From positions 1 to 64,000 of the forward strand of contig DF237275.1 of assembly GCA_000708835.1 (NCBI GenBank): a stretch of DNA of 64,000 bases. Direction: 5' to 3'. This document shows, piece by piece, positions 23,074-36,800 of this stretch (position 1 is its first letter; every line of letters begins with the position of its first letter). The notes below the pieces were generated by a model. It had not been told where the DNA came from. It did not search any database and saw nothing but the letters and a program-made list of their open reading frames with translations. This stretch comes from Klebsormidium nitens (Eukaryota > Streptophyta > Klebsormidiophyceae > Klebsormidiales > Klebsormidiaceae). The position numbers were made by a program, and so were the translations under genes.

Positions 23074-26000
23074 TTAATCAATTGGGTGTTTGCTCGCTTG
23101 TTGGGCCGTGTGTTGGGCAGTAACCAAAAGTATGGAAAGGAGGGCACTGACAATGAAAATAGCGTCGAACCACCGGTGATAGAAATTGTATTGGATGTCG
23201 CCCCCAATCTCCAGTACCTCGGTGATGATCGATCTGCCATGAAGAAGAGGGCCGCGTTTCAAGTAGAGAAGCAACAGCTGAGTTCAGGAGGGCTGACTCA
23301 AACATGCTCGCAACATTGCTAAACTAATATTTTATTGAGGGCTCCTCAGTCTGCGCTCTTCTTACCGCAAGGAGTCGGAAGCAGATTGTTCGAGTGGCCT
23401 GTATGCACCTGCTACAACCCAGCACGACGAAACCCAGAAGCCGTCAAACCGGCCGTCAATGTCCCAGCTTGTACCCAGTGCATATCATGAAAACGGAGCC
23501 AGACTCTTCGCTCCACAGCTTCTTTACGACCGCTCTCACCTGTACTTCTCCGACAAGCTCCGCCGAATTAGGAGGATGGACGACACGAAGTACATGCCCA
23601 TGATCTCGGTCAGTAGAAGTACCAAGATGCTCGTCGACCCACTCGGGCCGCCCCCCGCTATTTTCGTAAAGATCTGCACGCAGGACAACTCGGCAGTTCG
23701 CTATTAGCAGCCTGGAATGCGCGATTCGAACCGCGATGTAAGGTGTGCTTGAAGGGGAGCCTTAGAGTGGAGCAGGAAGAGAGAGCCACCTCATATTCAC
23801 AATATAGACAGAAACGGAAGGCAGACTCTGCCGTGGTTCTTTTCACTACTTTCCAATTCAAATACTGGATCGATCAGGTCTTTGACTACGATCGCGTCTT
23901 TGTCTGTATGACAAAGTGGCAAATCGTAGACGAATGCCAGGCCATGGGAGGCAGCCGTACGAAACGAGCAACTTCGAAGACCAGAGCGGCAGCGCTCACT
24001 TTCAACACGTTGGCCAGGAAGCTCCGCATGGAGATGCCGATGAGAAGGCCGATGAATAGGAGGGATATGTGCTGCACCAAGAAACGAGTGGGTCAGATGT
24101 GTTGTCAACGGGGGGCCCAGTGCGAAGGGTACGCTCGAGTAGGGCGTACTTTTTCTTTGGAGCGGACATCTGAACGTCAACAACAGGAACGACAGCAGAC
24201 TGTGTGAACGGGACTTAAAAGTAGGTGATCGAAGGAAAGCAGCTATCTGCTGGAAAGACAACTCCAGGCCACAGCGAATCAGTTAACGCTCAGGTATCTG
24301 ACTCAAACGTGTGTCACGCGCTCTATGTGGCTCCTTTCAAATCTTCCTCGATCGTTACAGTTTGCGAATACAGAAGAATGTCCGGTTGGGCACGCAGAGC
24401 TTTGCTACGAGGTCGACATCATAAAAGGACAATCCAGCGCGGAAGCGACGGTTTCGTGGCCGTATAATCTATCCTTACCTGTCCCCACACAGCCGCGTTT
24501 ATTTTGATGTGAAGGAACTGGAAGATGATCTGCATCATGTTGGTCACGGGGTCCGTCGTGTGTACCTACAAACGAGTGCTGAAGCAGTTAAGAGCAAAGC
24601 GCAAACATTTCAAGACGAGAAATGACCCTCAGCCAATCGCTGAATAGTAGAATAGTAGAGTTGGGGAACAGGCTATGCGCTGCACCCACCAGGCACCCCA
24701 CTCGTTGAGAACAACAGTAGGTGTTGAGAAAGAGACCCTTTCATGTGCTGTTAAGGTAACAAACCCCTGAGAGTCGTCATTGTTCCTCATCAAGACCAAG
24801 GAGCCGTGTCCGCTTGCATCTACTCCGCAGAAGCACAGACTGCGTACGCAAACTCGCTTGTTGCGAGATGATGCGGCGAGGCGAAAGATGAGGCGAGAGG
24901 AGACTCACGTCCTCCACGAACATGCTCTGGCCCGACTTGAACATCTTGTAGACGCAGTACACGGACGCGCCGTAACCGAGTAGGTTCCGGAGGTGGCCTC
25001 GGAACGTCCGTGAGTAGGCCATCGCGTCCTGCAGAAAGGTGAAGGGAATTAGCAACGAAAGAATATTGTCGAGCTGAGCAAGCGCACGAGGGAGCTGCGG
25101 GTATTGCGAGGGGCTTGAGCCTCCTCGCTTTGATTGTAGCGACTCAGCGTGAGGACTATTGTTCAAGGGCCCAAACCAGAGTGCTTTGGACAAGACGGAA
25201 ATGAAGTAAGATACGGTGAAGACGCGACGAAACGCAGGATGATATGTGAGATTTTTGACCGCTATGCAACAGCGAAACTTTCTCCTGTTGAGAAAGACAA
25301 ACACGGCTATCGGTGATCGAGCTGACAAGACGGAGAGATAGAGCAGCGGCTTTCTCCAAGCAGTGGTGGTAGTGCCTCTGCCGGAAGCGTGGGCTTCACA
25401 TGCAGAGACTCCCTTCAAAAACTTCTTAGAATTTAGTTGCGGTCGTCCGAGGGGCTTATTGGAAGGCATTGGTCGGTTGTGACTCGTCGTATGTTGAAGG
25501 GGGCGTCGTGTGACACATAACGCCTCGGCGAGCAGAGAGCTCGTCTGCCCGCAGATTGGTCGCTAGATTTGGTACCACTTGATAAAGTTCTTGGCGACAC
25601 GAGAGCAGAATTTCAAGCGAAGTGGCCGCCGCAGTACCACGTGGGTAGCCGCCCTCTTACAAGGGCTATCACCCCTCTTCGACACCCCCGGTCCGACATC
25701 CTCAATGCGTCATCGACGTCTGTTAACAGCTATTAACACTCCTTGTGAAAAGCCAAGCGTTTGGTGACGCGCGGTTACCTTGGCTTGTTGCAGTTCGTGG
25801 AGGTCGACGAACAGCTGCGACGACAGCTCCTCCAGCGTGCGCACCTCCGCCTCCATCCCCCGGATCTTCTCCTCCTTCTCGTCTTCCTGGCCCGTCCGGA
25901 CCACCGTGCTCACGAACCGGGTCAGAAAAGACCGGCCTTGAGCGTCCTGGAGAGCCGAAAACTCAGGTCATTGGCGAGCGCAGAGCCGCAAAATTCTTGT

Positions 26001-27901
26001 ACCACACGATGTCCCAAGCTTTTGAACATTTGCAGAGCTGAAAGAGACGCTGTAAAGCGGCTCGTGAAGAGCGACCAGCCACAGCAATCCTAAACAATCG
26101 ACCTGTTCCCGAGCGGCTGCTAACGGCCAGAACCTTGCTCAGAACTGGTTCGCAGTGTTCGACTGACTTGGGTCAGACATAGAGGAAGAAAGCTCACTTC
26201 TCTCGATCCCTGCATCTTCTGCATCTCCATCCTGGCCAGCACAATCTTCTTCTTCTTAGCCACCGTGAGCTCCAACGTCTGCGCCAGGCGCTGCTTCAAC
26301 GCATCGATCTCCTCTGGTTCAATTTGCCTGCAGGACTCCATAGAGGACCTTGTTATCTCATCGCACACAGCCGACCAATGCGATGGCCTCCTGTCCTTTC
26401 AGAAAAGGGAAACCAAAACCAAGCGAGCGGAGGAGGTTCGAATCAGAAGCAGGAGAGCTGGTCGCGAAAGCAGATGACTCTTGAGAGACCGGTTGCAGGC
26501 TAGCTTTTCCAGAAATATGGTCGTCTGCATCGTGACACCACTTCATTGTCGCTTCAGAACAAGCAAAAAGTTTCCTGATGACGCGTTGGAACAGGAGAAA
26601 AAACGGACAAACAACCTGTTTTGTCAGTGAAGCACATCCAAAGGTGACGCTCGAAACAAGTACAGTGAGGCCGCTCCAACTCACCTAAGAAACACTGAGA
26701 TGTAGCTATATGGCAGGCTGACAGCTCCGTAGCCTGCCAGAACGGCAACCAGCGACACGCCAATAACTCCAACTCGACTCACAAGTTGCGCCATCGTGAA
26801 GAAACCTGCATAATTGGCATGTCCTGAGGTACATCTCTGCCCTTTTCCATTTACAACACTTAGGAAGCGCAGAGGAAGAGCGGCTTGCATGAGGTGCAAC
26901 TTCAACAAAGTGTGCAGGAGAAAGAAACATTCTTTGATTGTACTCAAACTTGTGTTGTGGCTTCATCATAGAGAACTGTATCCTGCCGAGCACGAAAGGC
27001 AGATGCCAGTCAATCAGACAGCGAAAGAACGGAGAGAGATTTGAGAGGTCGATGATGTGACAGGGCGTACCTCGTTGTCCCTTCTCGTCTGAGAAGGGAA
27101 AGTGGACACCCATTCTCCAAAAAGCATAGAGAAAGGTAGAGAGGAACAGCAGGGCAGCAAACGCCGCCCTTTCCGATTTCATGCCTGCACGAAACGCATT
27201 GTTAGGACATTGGCTGCTCTGATTTCCTTACATGACCTACAAGAACATGAGGCATCAGAACGTCAGGACATGGCTTCGTTCAGATTGGTGAGTGGGGCAA
27301 ATCTGATGGTGCTTAGGGCAATGAAGAGATGACGAGATTGAAACGAGAAAGCAGGTACCTTGAGTACAGAGTACACGCAGGAAGATGTAATATGGGAGCA
27401 CCACAACCAGGGTAGCAATCAAGCAGACCAGGTCGATCTTCCAATTCAACCAACGGGCCCTGCACATCAACGCGTCAGATGAGAATCAGTAGCCTAAAAG
27501 CGGGGGCTAAGATGCAAAGACTTGACACCGCACATTGGTGAAACAGGATGAGAGGCATGCACACTCCTGATTGAATGAGCTAGGTTGATCAAGAGCTAGT
27601 GAATGGACTCTCAAAAACAATGCACTGGGTACGTTTCCAAAGGACACATGCCGCGGGAGCATCACAGGTTCTGGCACTCCACTCACCCCTTTCCAAGCAC
27701 AGGGAGTATCTCAAAGAGCACCAGCTGCAGCAGGTTGGTGGAGAATGCAAAGGTGCTCGCAAACAGGATCTGGACCCAGATGTGTTTCTCTTCATAGTCC
27801 ATGTACAGCTTGCTATTAAGGAACCACCACCCAATGGAGAAGAGAATCCCGAGTGACCCAGAGATGACCAGGAACTCGAACGCCTGGGTCCAGATATCCA
27901 T
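23074..27901 (-). CDS. GTG: GTG/GPR89 (Golgi pH regulator) family membrane protein
   Basis: Multi-span protein of 473 residues, close to the usual ~468 of plant GTG1/GTG2. Eleven exons with agreeing phases: 27687-27901, 27359-27459, 27071-27184, 26685-26805, 26198-26327, 25779-25946, 24909-25028, 24479-24565, 24000-24071, 23540-23673 and 23074-23233. Landmarks in order are [20 protein letters not shown] and [13 protein letters not shown] at the N-terminus, then [21 protein letters not shown] charged central coiled region spans residues ~185-280. Next come [39 protein letters not shown] and [19 protein letters not shown]. The C-terminus has [20 protein letters not shown] and ends KHPID, as in plant homologues. 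Animal members act as Golgi anion channels that set luminal pH. Arabidopsis members were proposed as ABA receptors, which is disputed. Localisation to Golgi/ER is inferred from the family. Confidence 0.95.
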
Positions 27902-28725
27902 TGCGGCAAGGCTGCCGAATCTGCTTTGACCACTTGCACTACATCTGTCCCACCGTCAGAAAGCGTCAGAAAGCTTGGGGAATCAATTTCAGGAGTGCCG
28001 AGATGCGATGCGCCCGCAGGATGATACGCTGCTAAGGAGGCCTCATATGGAAACTATCGCTTCGGAAGAGGTACTCGATCACTGGCTTCGCCTGGACTTT
28101 CAGCAGATGGATTCCGACTTTGTTTCTCCATCAGCATGTTAAGTCCCTCAGAAGAGGAGTCCAAGCTCACAATTGGCCTCGGCTCTTGGTTGATCACGCG
28201 TCTAGCTGCCAACAAGCGCAGCCGCTATAATTCTCGTCAACAGGACTTTATATCCTCCACCCCTGAGGCAGCCAACAACGCTTGTACTGCAAACCAATGC
28301 GCCTGCAATCGCCCTGAGTCTTCATTGCAGAGGGCAAAGTGTTCTGTCCATAGACTTGAAGTGAAGACTGATATGCAACATCTGATCAGAGTTGCAAAGG
28401 ATATGTATGAGACTTTCGTCGTATACAGATCTAGTGTCGGATGCCAAGCAACCGGCCCCCCCGCAAGTGCAGCGTGCCTGTTCCTAGACCAGCCGGTATA
28501 GCTTGAACCGACCACATTCCCTAGCTCCGAAGGTTCCGGTTAGCATTTCCTGTGCATCATGCAGGATTGCTCTCGTGGTTTAACTCAAATTGCCAGGGAC
28601 GTTTTGCCTTTCTGCTGGAAGACTGTCCATGCAGACGATCAGAGTGTGCAATGGCGGCTTCATCATTTTTCTGAGGACCTTTGAAGCTCAAGAGGTCGAG
28701 GTCCTTTCGTGAGTTGAGTTCAGAG
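27902..28725. other. Divergent intergenic region (GTG / YwbE-RRM gene)
   Basis: About 820 bases between two divergent starts. It should contain both promoters and 5' leaders. The frames at 28136-28515 show no protein-like features. No RNA gene was seen. Confidence 0.35.
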
Positions 28726-30924
28726 ATGAGGTGCGCTACAGTAAGCGGAAGCGTTCTTCATACAGAGCACAGCGTCTCGTCCCGCTGGGCGCCAAGATGT
28801 TGGAGCGATATGGCGGGCGCTGGTGCCGGCAGTCCAGTCATCATGACAGAGCAGCGCATTCAAACGATCGTTTCAATGACTGTCCGCAGCTTGCGGACAG
28901 CTTCCGTTCCGCAAACAGCAAAGCATTTGCAAAGTTTTGGCCTACGACCAGAGTGTGCCGCACTGTCGGTGAGAGCGCCGTGTCGGCTGCGAGAAGGTCC
29001 AACCAAGAGGAGGAAGGTGCCCTTTAGGCTCGGGAAGAACCTCAGGGTGGCGGCGATGAATGAAGGGGACGAGTATGAAAGGAGAGCTTCAGGAACAGAC
29101 TCGCTCTTGGATGCTCTCAGAGGTGCTGAGACGACTTTCGCAGAGCGGGGGCGAAGGTCGCCACCACGTTCGGATGACACTTACTCAAACGATCAGGAAG
29201 AGACGAATGCTAGGACAGGTGGTCTTCTGGAAGCTCTGCGTGCTCTGGAGCACAAGCGGCTACCGAAAGGCAGCAATGATGCTGGTGTAGGCTTAAAGTC
29301 TCCCTTTGCCCCTTCCAGTCAAGGCCCACAGCCTCCTTTTCCAAGTTCCGTGGGGCCTAGCAGGCAGTCTAAATCACGGGCGATGGTTGAGGTGGGTAGT
29401 CTGGTAGACGTGGTCGTCAAGAAGGACCAGGTGAATGGCCGTCTGACGAGGGGGTTGGTGGCAAAGATCCTCACCAACAGTGCTGACCACCCTTGGGGAA
29501 TCAAGGTTTGTCCTTCACACTTCTTCTGGCACTGTGAACAGACTTACAAGTGGGCTTGAAAACTCGTGACAAAGCCGGTGACTTATTGCATTTCTTGCGG
29601 TACAACAGCTTTCCTGTTCTCGCCCAACAGTCCAGAGGCAAAATTGCTCCTCTTCAGCAGCACCCATGGTTAGTTGCCCGAATGTCTTTCGAGATCTTAG
29701 CAGCCATGGTCAAGTCAACCTGGTCTGCAAGCGCTGGCATCTGTACACAGACTCTCTTTTTCTGCCGTCCAAACCTGATGTCTCCAGAACATGCCTGTGA
29801 GCACATCTGACAGGCTACCTTGCTCCTTGATGGATATGCAGGTAAGGTTGAAGGGCGGGGAGGTCGGACGGATTCACGAGATCATTTCCCCTCCTTCTAG
29901 TTCCACGTCCTGGCAGGATGAGGAGAACCTCCGGGGCGGTTCACCGGAGCCCGTTGCAGAGGACGGCAACGACGATGATAAGGAGAGTTCGAGTGGAAGG
30001 ACAGCAGTGGATTCAAAAGGGGACAGAAAGCAAGGGGCAAGTAGTGTGCGGGACACCAAGATATTCCTAACGGGCCTGTCAAGGGAGGCGACAAATGAGG
30101 ACCTACAAGAAGCGTTGCGGGGGGTCGACGGAGTGCGAAACGCGTTTGTGGTCCTAAACAAGCAGAAGCAGTGCCAGGGGTACGGTTTTGTGCAACTGGA
30201 GGGAGACGTCGAACAGGGGCTCGCAATCATGAACGAGGTGGAGGTTCGGGGACAAAAGCTGATTGCAGCGGTCTCCATAGAGAAGAAGCAGAAGGCGAGC
30301 GGAGTGCCTCCTGCCGAGACGGTGGCTGACGTCGACGGCAGTCGAGCAGCGAAAGAGAAAGAGGGGCCTCAACTGAAGCGGCCAGCGAACGGCCAGCCGT
30401 CCAAGGATGGGGCGAGGCTACTCCTAGAAGCTTTCCGGGGAATGCAGGAGAAACGAGCGGCGAAACCCGCCCGGGCTCGAAAACGGGGTGGGCGGGGCGG
30501 CGGTCGGATTCGGACGGGAGAGGACGAAGACAGTGACGATAACGAAGAGCTGGCGTCTTCTGCGATGGGGGACGAGGCTGACATCTCTGAGGATGATGAG
30601 AACGGGTCGGGAGAGCCACGTGTGATCACCATCAGTGATGATAGTCCTAGAACGACAGACCCTAACCAGCCTAGTATGGGTCAACTCGTTATGGCAGCCA
30701 TGGAAAGAGCACGAGAGCAGAAGGGCATCGAGAAAAGTTCGGCTGCAGTTGCTTCGACGAAGGGCGTAGCAGTTTTAAGAGGTGGGCATGTTTCGTCAGA
30801 CGATGAGTCGAATGAACTCCCTCTAAAACCTTTGAGGATAGACCCTGACTGGACAGCAAAGATTGAAGCGTTAAGTCGAAGGTTAGAAAAGGTGAAGCGC
30901 CTCCCAATCGACATTCGATCCTGA
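28726..30924 (+). CDS. YwbE-like (DUF2196) domain plus RRM RNA-binding protein
   Basis: Two exons, 28726-29505 and 29842-30924, joined in phase 0, about 620 residues. The first in-frame ATG after an upstream stop is 28726; ATGs at 28810 and 28876 are possible starts. The Arg/Ser-rich, acid-poor N-terminus ending FRLGKNLRVAAMN looks like an organelle transit peptide. A YwbE-like domain is split by the intron: VDVVVKKDQVNGRLTRGLVA, KILTNSADHPWGIK, then VRLKGGEVGRIHEIISPP. This matches the small bacterial YwbE protein almost end to end. An RRM follows, with RNP2 KIFLTGLS and RNP1 QGYGFVQL. The long acidic and basic low-complexity tail contains Arg/Gly stretches (RKRGGRGGGRIR) and Asp/Glu runs. 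RNA binding is inferred from the RRM. The target RNA and compartment are unknown. Confidence 0.82.
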
Positions 30925-33804
30925 GGGCCTTGTATGAGGTTGCACGCTTTTTTGGTTCCCAAGCTGTTGAACAGCCGTCATTGGAGTTTCAGATTGCTAA
31001 TTAGACTGGCGATTCTGTGCAGCTGCAAGTTGTCAATCTACATGGACCGCGCATGATTGTATAACCGCGAAGTTTGGTCTTCTCGTGACTTGCATATAAG
31101 AGAGTCACTGGCATATCTAGCCTGCGATTAGGAATTACTCCGCAATTATGTGGAGCACGGTCCTGCCTCGGCTACATGGATCAAAAAAGTATGTTCCATG
31201 TAAGGAGCTAGTCTGGAATCTGAATGCAACTAGGTCGGAATTGTGTATCGTGGGAGTAAACGTATGGGCAAGGTCATGCAATTGATTATGATGCGCGATC
31301 GTCGTCGATCTGCGTAAGCACTCTTCTCGTGCAGATCGGACATGTGCTATAGCAAGAGTGCGTCAGCCGCTCATGTGACAATGTTCGGAAGCTAGCGTAC
31401 GGACTTTCCAAAATATTTGCGGCATGGGCGCTGTTTTATGCACTTATATTGAACCTCCCCTTGACAGGCTTGTAATAAACGGTGCTCCAGATCATGCATG
31501 CTAGAATGTCGGCTCTCATAGAAAATTTAGCCATGTGCGGATGCAAGTTGCAGGCTAGTCTTCAGCGCAATCGCGCAAATATGAACCGAGTATAACACTG
31601 TCGTCGTGAGCCAGACCAAGCGGTATCGTTTGGACAACCCAGTTTTGAGCGCCTGCCTGGCGCCCGAGATACCGGTACTTATACCGAAGAGTAAGATCTC
31701 ATGTAGTCGAATTCGAACAGCTGCAGCAAGCCGTTGCGACGGCGCGGCGGGTGTGTCACAGCGGCTGCGCTGGACCGACAAATACGACAAAACCGATCAC
31801 AAAGTCTAGATCGAACACATCGATTGATCCTGAATGGGCCAATCCCGTGGACGCACTTACGTCACAGATCGGCATGCATCATTCGGGCACGGTTCTCGGC
31901 CCTCGGGGTTTATATCAGGCTCGGACTTCAAAGAGAACCCTGTTGAAAGAGGATAATAACTGTGCAGCACGATTTCTTGACAGCTGCTTCGAAGTCTCCT
32001 TCCTTTTCCGACGAACTTGATGTGACCTTTCTCCTCCTTCCTTTAGTACGTACCGTTCGACGCTGCTTTGCTGTTAGATGGTCAGAGCAACCGCCGCGTA
32101 GACGACCAAGCTCTCGTAAGAAACTTGTCGTCGAAGCGGCTGTTGTCATGTCGACCCATGCACATGCATCGCCCCTTGACGTGACTAGAAGAGGTCCGTC
32201 CCCCGAGCCATTAATGGCGGGAGCACAGCCAGCTGTCCTCGAAGATACCAAACGACAGCGTACCTCGCAGGAGTATAGACGTGACCACGGGCTTGCTGCG
32301 CACCGTATCCTCGAGAGCGGTTGCTGAACTCGTTGGTCCTTCTCAAGCATGCTTTTTCAACTGGCATCCTCTCGTTCCCTCGGGCGGCAGCTTCGTTGAA
32401 GAGGTCGAAGCTTGAGTTGCTTCTGCTAAACCCTCGCTTAGTACGTGTTGGGAGGCCCGGATCTCGGACCTGTTGGGATTCACACAAGCAACAAATCCAT
32501 CTTCGGTTTGAAAGCAATGAGCGCTGTTTCCAAGGTTGATAACTTGGGTTCGGTACCGTAGCAGTAAGGGGCGTCGCTTTCGGTTTAAAGGTGATAACTT
32601 TGAGAAGTTTTCTTGCGGACTTGCGGGTCGGTTGTCTTCGCGCCTGAGGAAAGAGGCGCTCTTTATCCAAGAAGAAGCTGCACAGCCTACACATCATCCG
32701 GGAATGGTGAGCAAACAATCTTCCTTGCTCATGGTTTTTTCTTTTTCTAAAGAAGGCCACAGAATCCAATCAAAGATTTGACACCTTGGAAGACCATTTT
32801 CATGAAAGGGTCACTCCCAGGCTTCCAATTCCTACAGCTGCAGCGGACAAGAAAAGAAGGTCCTTTGAAAAGAGAAGGCCCTGCTCAGCACTCAGCTTGA
32901 AGCATACGGCGATTCAGCATTCAGCATTCAAGGACAATTTCACCAGGCATTTCACGTGCAAAGCTTTCTTGACCTGGGAGAGACCTTGCTCTGAAAGGAG
33001 TCCCCTTGCATGATCTGGCCTGATAAGGATTGTGCTTGAGATAGAAGGGACACCTCTTGCGATGGCCCAAGGTGAGCTTTCTTGACTTACTGGTCTTTTA
33101 CATTGTTCTTTAGAGTCTGAGGATAAATCACACGAAAGTAGTAGCTTTTTTCAAGATAAAGCAATTGCAAGGACCAACCCTACAGCCCGGAAACTAGACC
33201 TGTATTGCAAAGGCTGAGACAGTTCGTCTTCCTTGCTATTTCTCAGCTGCTGTTAACCGTCAGAGGATCCATGCAAAAATCCTTGCCTTTCGCAAAAGAT
33301 GAACCTTTCCTTGCACATCTTCTGGTTGCATCACTAAGCACAAGGCTGACTTTCACCATAATGACACTTTCCAGGATTGCTCGATGCTTTCTCAAAGCAG
33401 TTGCTTGACATCAACCCCAGCCTGCCAGAGTTGGGAGAATTTTGGAAGGCAACACGTCTGGCTTTTATTGTGCGAAGTTTGAATGAGTTTTTCTCGAGCG
33501 CCTGTTCAATGGTGTATATGTTTCCAATTTTGCCGAAACTGCAGCTTCAGTCATCACGAGACCCTTCATGGCTTTTGCCACTTAGAAAGTTGTTCTTTTT
33601 GGGATTTCCTCTTTTTGTACTGTTCGCCTTCCTTCTTCCGCTCGAGTTTGAGAGGTTTCTGCAGGAATAACCCTCTGCTTTCTGTTCTTGCTGATCATTT
33701 TCAAAAGAAGCTTCCCCTGCCGATGCCCCGCAGCCTGTGCTCTGGCATCTGACTGAAAGAAGCATGCCCCTTTTGCACCCCTGGAAACCCTTCAGCAAGA
33801 TAGA
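30925..33804. other. Long intergenic region upstream of the DYAD-type gene
   Basis: About 2.9 kb with no gene I can support. The open frames at 31960-32780 and 33200-33750 give low-complexity or Phe/Cys-rich peptides without family features. The region from about 33000 may contain the 5' leader of the next gene. Confidence 0.4.
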
Positions 33805-36800
33805 ATGGTGGCACCCAAGATCCGCGAGAATCCAGGTGAAGGCAACTGTATGGAAATAGGGGTTGTTTTCAATCAGCTCCAGGAAGAAACAGTGTTCTTA
33901 TGTATTCCGTACTTTATCTCTTCTGTCTCGGGGGGAAAGGGCGACCAATTGAAGTGCACGTGATTCGTTCTTGATGAACCTGCACAAAGAAATATCGATA
34001 AGTCACCCCTTTATACCTCCTTTCTGTAGATCCTCCCTTATGCAAGCTTTCCCGCGCCACCAGGCTCGGTTGATCGTATTTTGGGATCAATTGCATTCTG
34101 ACTGTCGGAGCTTCTACTGACAACTTTTCCTTTGTCATCCCGCAGGTCGCGTCGTGTCCCAAAGCCCGCTTTCCTCGTACAACCCTGGCCGTACCACAGC
34201 CACTCAGAAGGTTGCTCGGGGAGATGACATAGACGCTCATCCAAACGTGATCATGGCACAACGGTCCATAAACGCCCTACTGAAGATCGAGGAAGAGGTT
34301 CCTTTGGACCAGATCTCTCCAACCTGGCCCAAGAAACGAAAGGCAAGGAGACCTTACACCTGAGTCTCTGTCCTTACTACAAGATGCTTCTCTTGAAAAG
34401 CTTGGAAGCTTGTCGCGTTGTGCTTTCAACAGACCATGATGAGTGGCAAACGGTAGAAAGCTGGCCTTACATGTTGAAAAAGGCCTTCACAAAGGTCTGC
34501 TAGCTAGTTGGAAGCTTTGTTCCGTTGATTTTCCATCAGACAGGAATCAGTTGCCGCCTCGTTTTGCTGCCTTGCTTTCATTCCTTGTGATTTGTGATGG
34601 AATACAGGATGCTTTTCGTTTTACTTGAAAGTGCTCCCGCCACGCCTTGTCATTGCTGCCTCCGTTCTGTATCTGCACGCACTTGGTGGGTCAAAGTCCG
34701 TCTGTGAGGTGAAAGTTTGGACGTCTTCCGATGTTACAGATCCAAAGGATCCGATTGGCGATTGAACTGATTGATAGTCAAGCAGAAAAGGTTCCACAAA
34801 AGCTCGAAAGACGCTCTCAGGAGCTTGTTGCATTTGATGTATCCTTGTAAGTTCGTTTGTGGTCTGCAGAAGACCGGCTTTGCTGCGATTATCTGACTCT
34901 CTGGGAGAATCTTTGCAGCCCTGGCGCGAGCGCGCGCAGGGCGCGCGCACGATCAGAGAAGTGGGCACTTCTTTGCTGGAGTTAGAAGAGGGCCTCAGGG
35001 CTCACTATCAGGCGGACTCTCCTCTGATTGACCGCGCGGTGTGGCGGCAAAAGATTGCGGGTCTCCACACCTACGAAGGGGTGAGGGGGCTATCGCACTT
35101 CTGATACGTTTTTTCTAAAAGACGGTGCACTGCAGCTATCTTTGAATGATTGGTCTCTGAGTATGCTCCCAATACTTATTTCTCAAGCACTTATTGTGGA
35201 TTTTATTCTAGAAACTTCCTTCGCAATACCCCTGATCGTTTCTCCGGGATGCCGTAGTAGCTTTTGCCGCAAGTAACATATGTACACAGCTTTCAACTGG
35301 AACCAAGTTTGCGAAAGCGATGCACTTAAAAAGTTCTGGACTTTTCTCTAAACCTACCTTTCTAGCTCCCCTTCTGCCAATTCCTTCTCTACACGAGGTG
35401 ACTCAGGAGTTTTCTCGTCCATTGCAGTTGGCCAAGCAGATCAAGCTATTCAAGGACGCGGTTGACAGCCTTCCCCCCATCCCGGAGAGTCCCCGTGGGC
35501 CTATCAAGCGCCGCCTTAAGCTCGAGGTGCCCAAAGCGGCTGAAGATACCAAACAGCCAAAGAAAACATCTCTCCCTTCGGACAGCTCCGATGATGAGAT
35601 TCAGTTCGATGGGGAGTTCGAGGGTGCTGGTCAGGGTAGAGGTAGATTAGGGAAGGGGGAAAAGAATACGAAGGAAACTGATTCCTTGGAGATTCCTCCT
35701 TGTGCCGGGAAGAAAGCGCGTCTAAGTAGAGATTCGGACGAGTTCGAGGCGTCCGCGATCGTTGGGAAAGGGTTGAAATCGGATACTCGGTTGAAAGGGG
35801 GAGAGGGGTTGAAAAGGACAGGGGAGGACGAACTGGTAGGACTGCTCGCGGCGATCAAGAAGAATAAGTCCGGCGCCCGGCAAGGGGAACTTGAAATCGC
35901 GGAAGGGGGACTCGAAACCGCGGAAATGAAGGGGGGAAAGAGCGAGGAGGACGAGTCCGAGGACGAGGACGAGTTTGAGAAGCGGTACGCCGGAATTCCG
36001 GTCACCGCTGAGGAGGCGCGGCTCGGGAGCGGAAACTTCGGCGCGCTTGTTTCCGGCGACGCTAGCCCCGAGTCCGGGCCAATCAGTGGTCACCGCTCAG
36101 ACGAGTCGCCGCCGCCCGTTCCGGTCGGTCCAGGCCTGAAGCGGAAGCGGAGCACAGCGGACCTCTTGCGGAGGCGCACCAGCGGATCGCTGTCGGAAGG
36201 TCCAAAGCAGCAGGTAATCGGCTGGTAGCCTTGTGAAGGAATCTGCTTCTATCATTGAGACGTCAGTGTCTGCAAAGAGAAGATGCAGCTTCTGCAGGCC
36301 AACTCTCTTTGCGGATGCTAATAATGTCTCAACGAACAGTAGGAAGAGTGGAAGAGTTCTAAAAACGGGTTTGACATATATGTCTCTGCCCCCATCTTTA
36401 AGGTTGTTGAGCTATTTTTCAAGTTTCCAAGACACGAGTATCATCGCCGGAGTTTGGAAAGATTAATTCGAACGATGTATCACTGTGATTGCCCTTGTAA
36501 GATTGAACTGACGTGTCCGCTTTCTTTGCAGAAGACGAGCAGCGACGACGCTGACGTGAACTCTCCGCGCACGGCGGCCGCGAGCGACGAGGCGCTGTCC
36601 CCCGGACCGTCCCAGGCCAGGTCCGAGTCGCCCGTCGAAAGCGAGCAAGCTGAAGAAGTTGACGAGGACTTCGACGCCGAGGAGGAGGAGGAAGAGGCAG
36701 AGATGGAGGAGGATGAGCCGCCGAAGAAGGAGCCTGCGAAGAACCGGTCGCACAAGAAGAAGACCCCCCCCGCCACGAAGGGGCCGAAGAAGGGGGGAAA

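Noticed and set aside
31960-33010. Several 70-195 residue open frames on both strands
   Set aside because: No protein family features, no consistent splice partners, and composition like the surrounding non-coding DNA.
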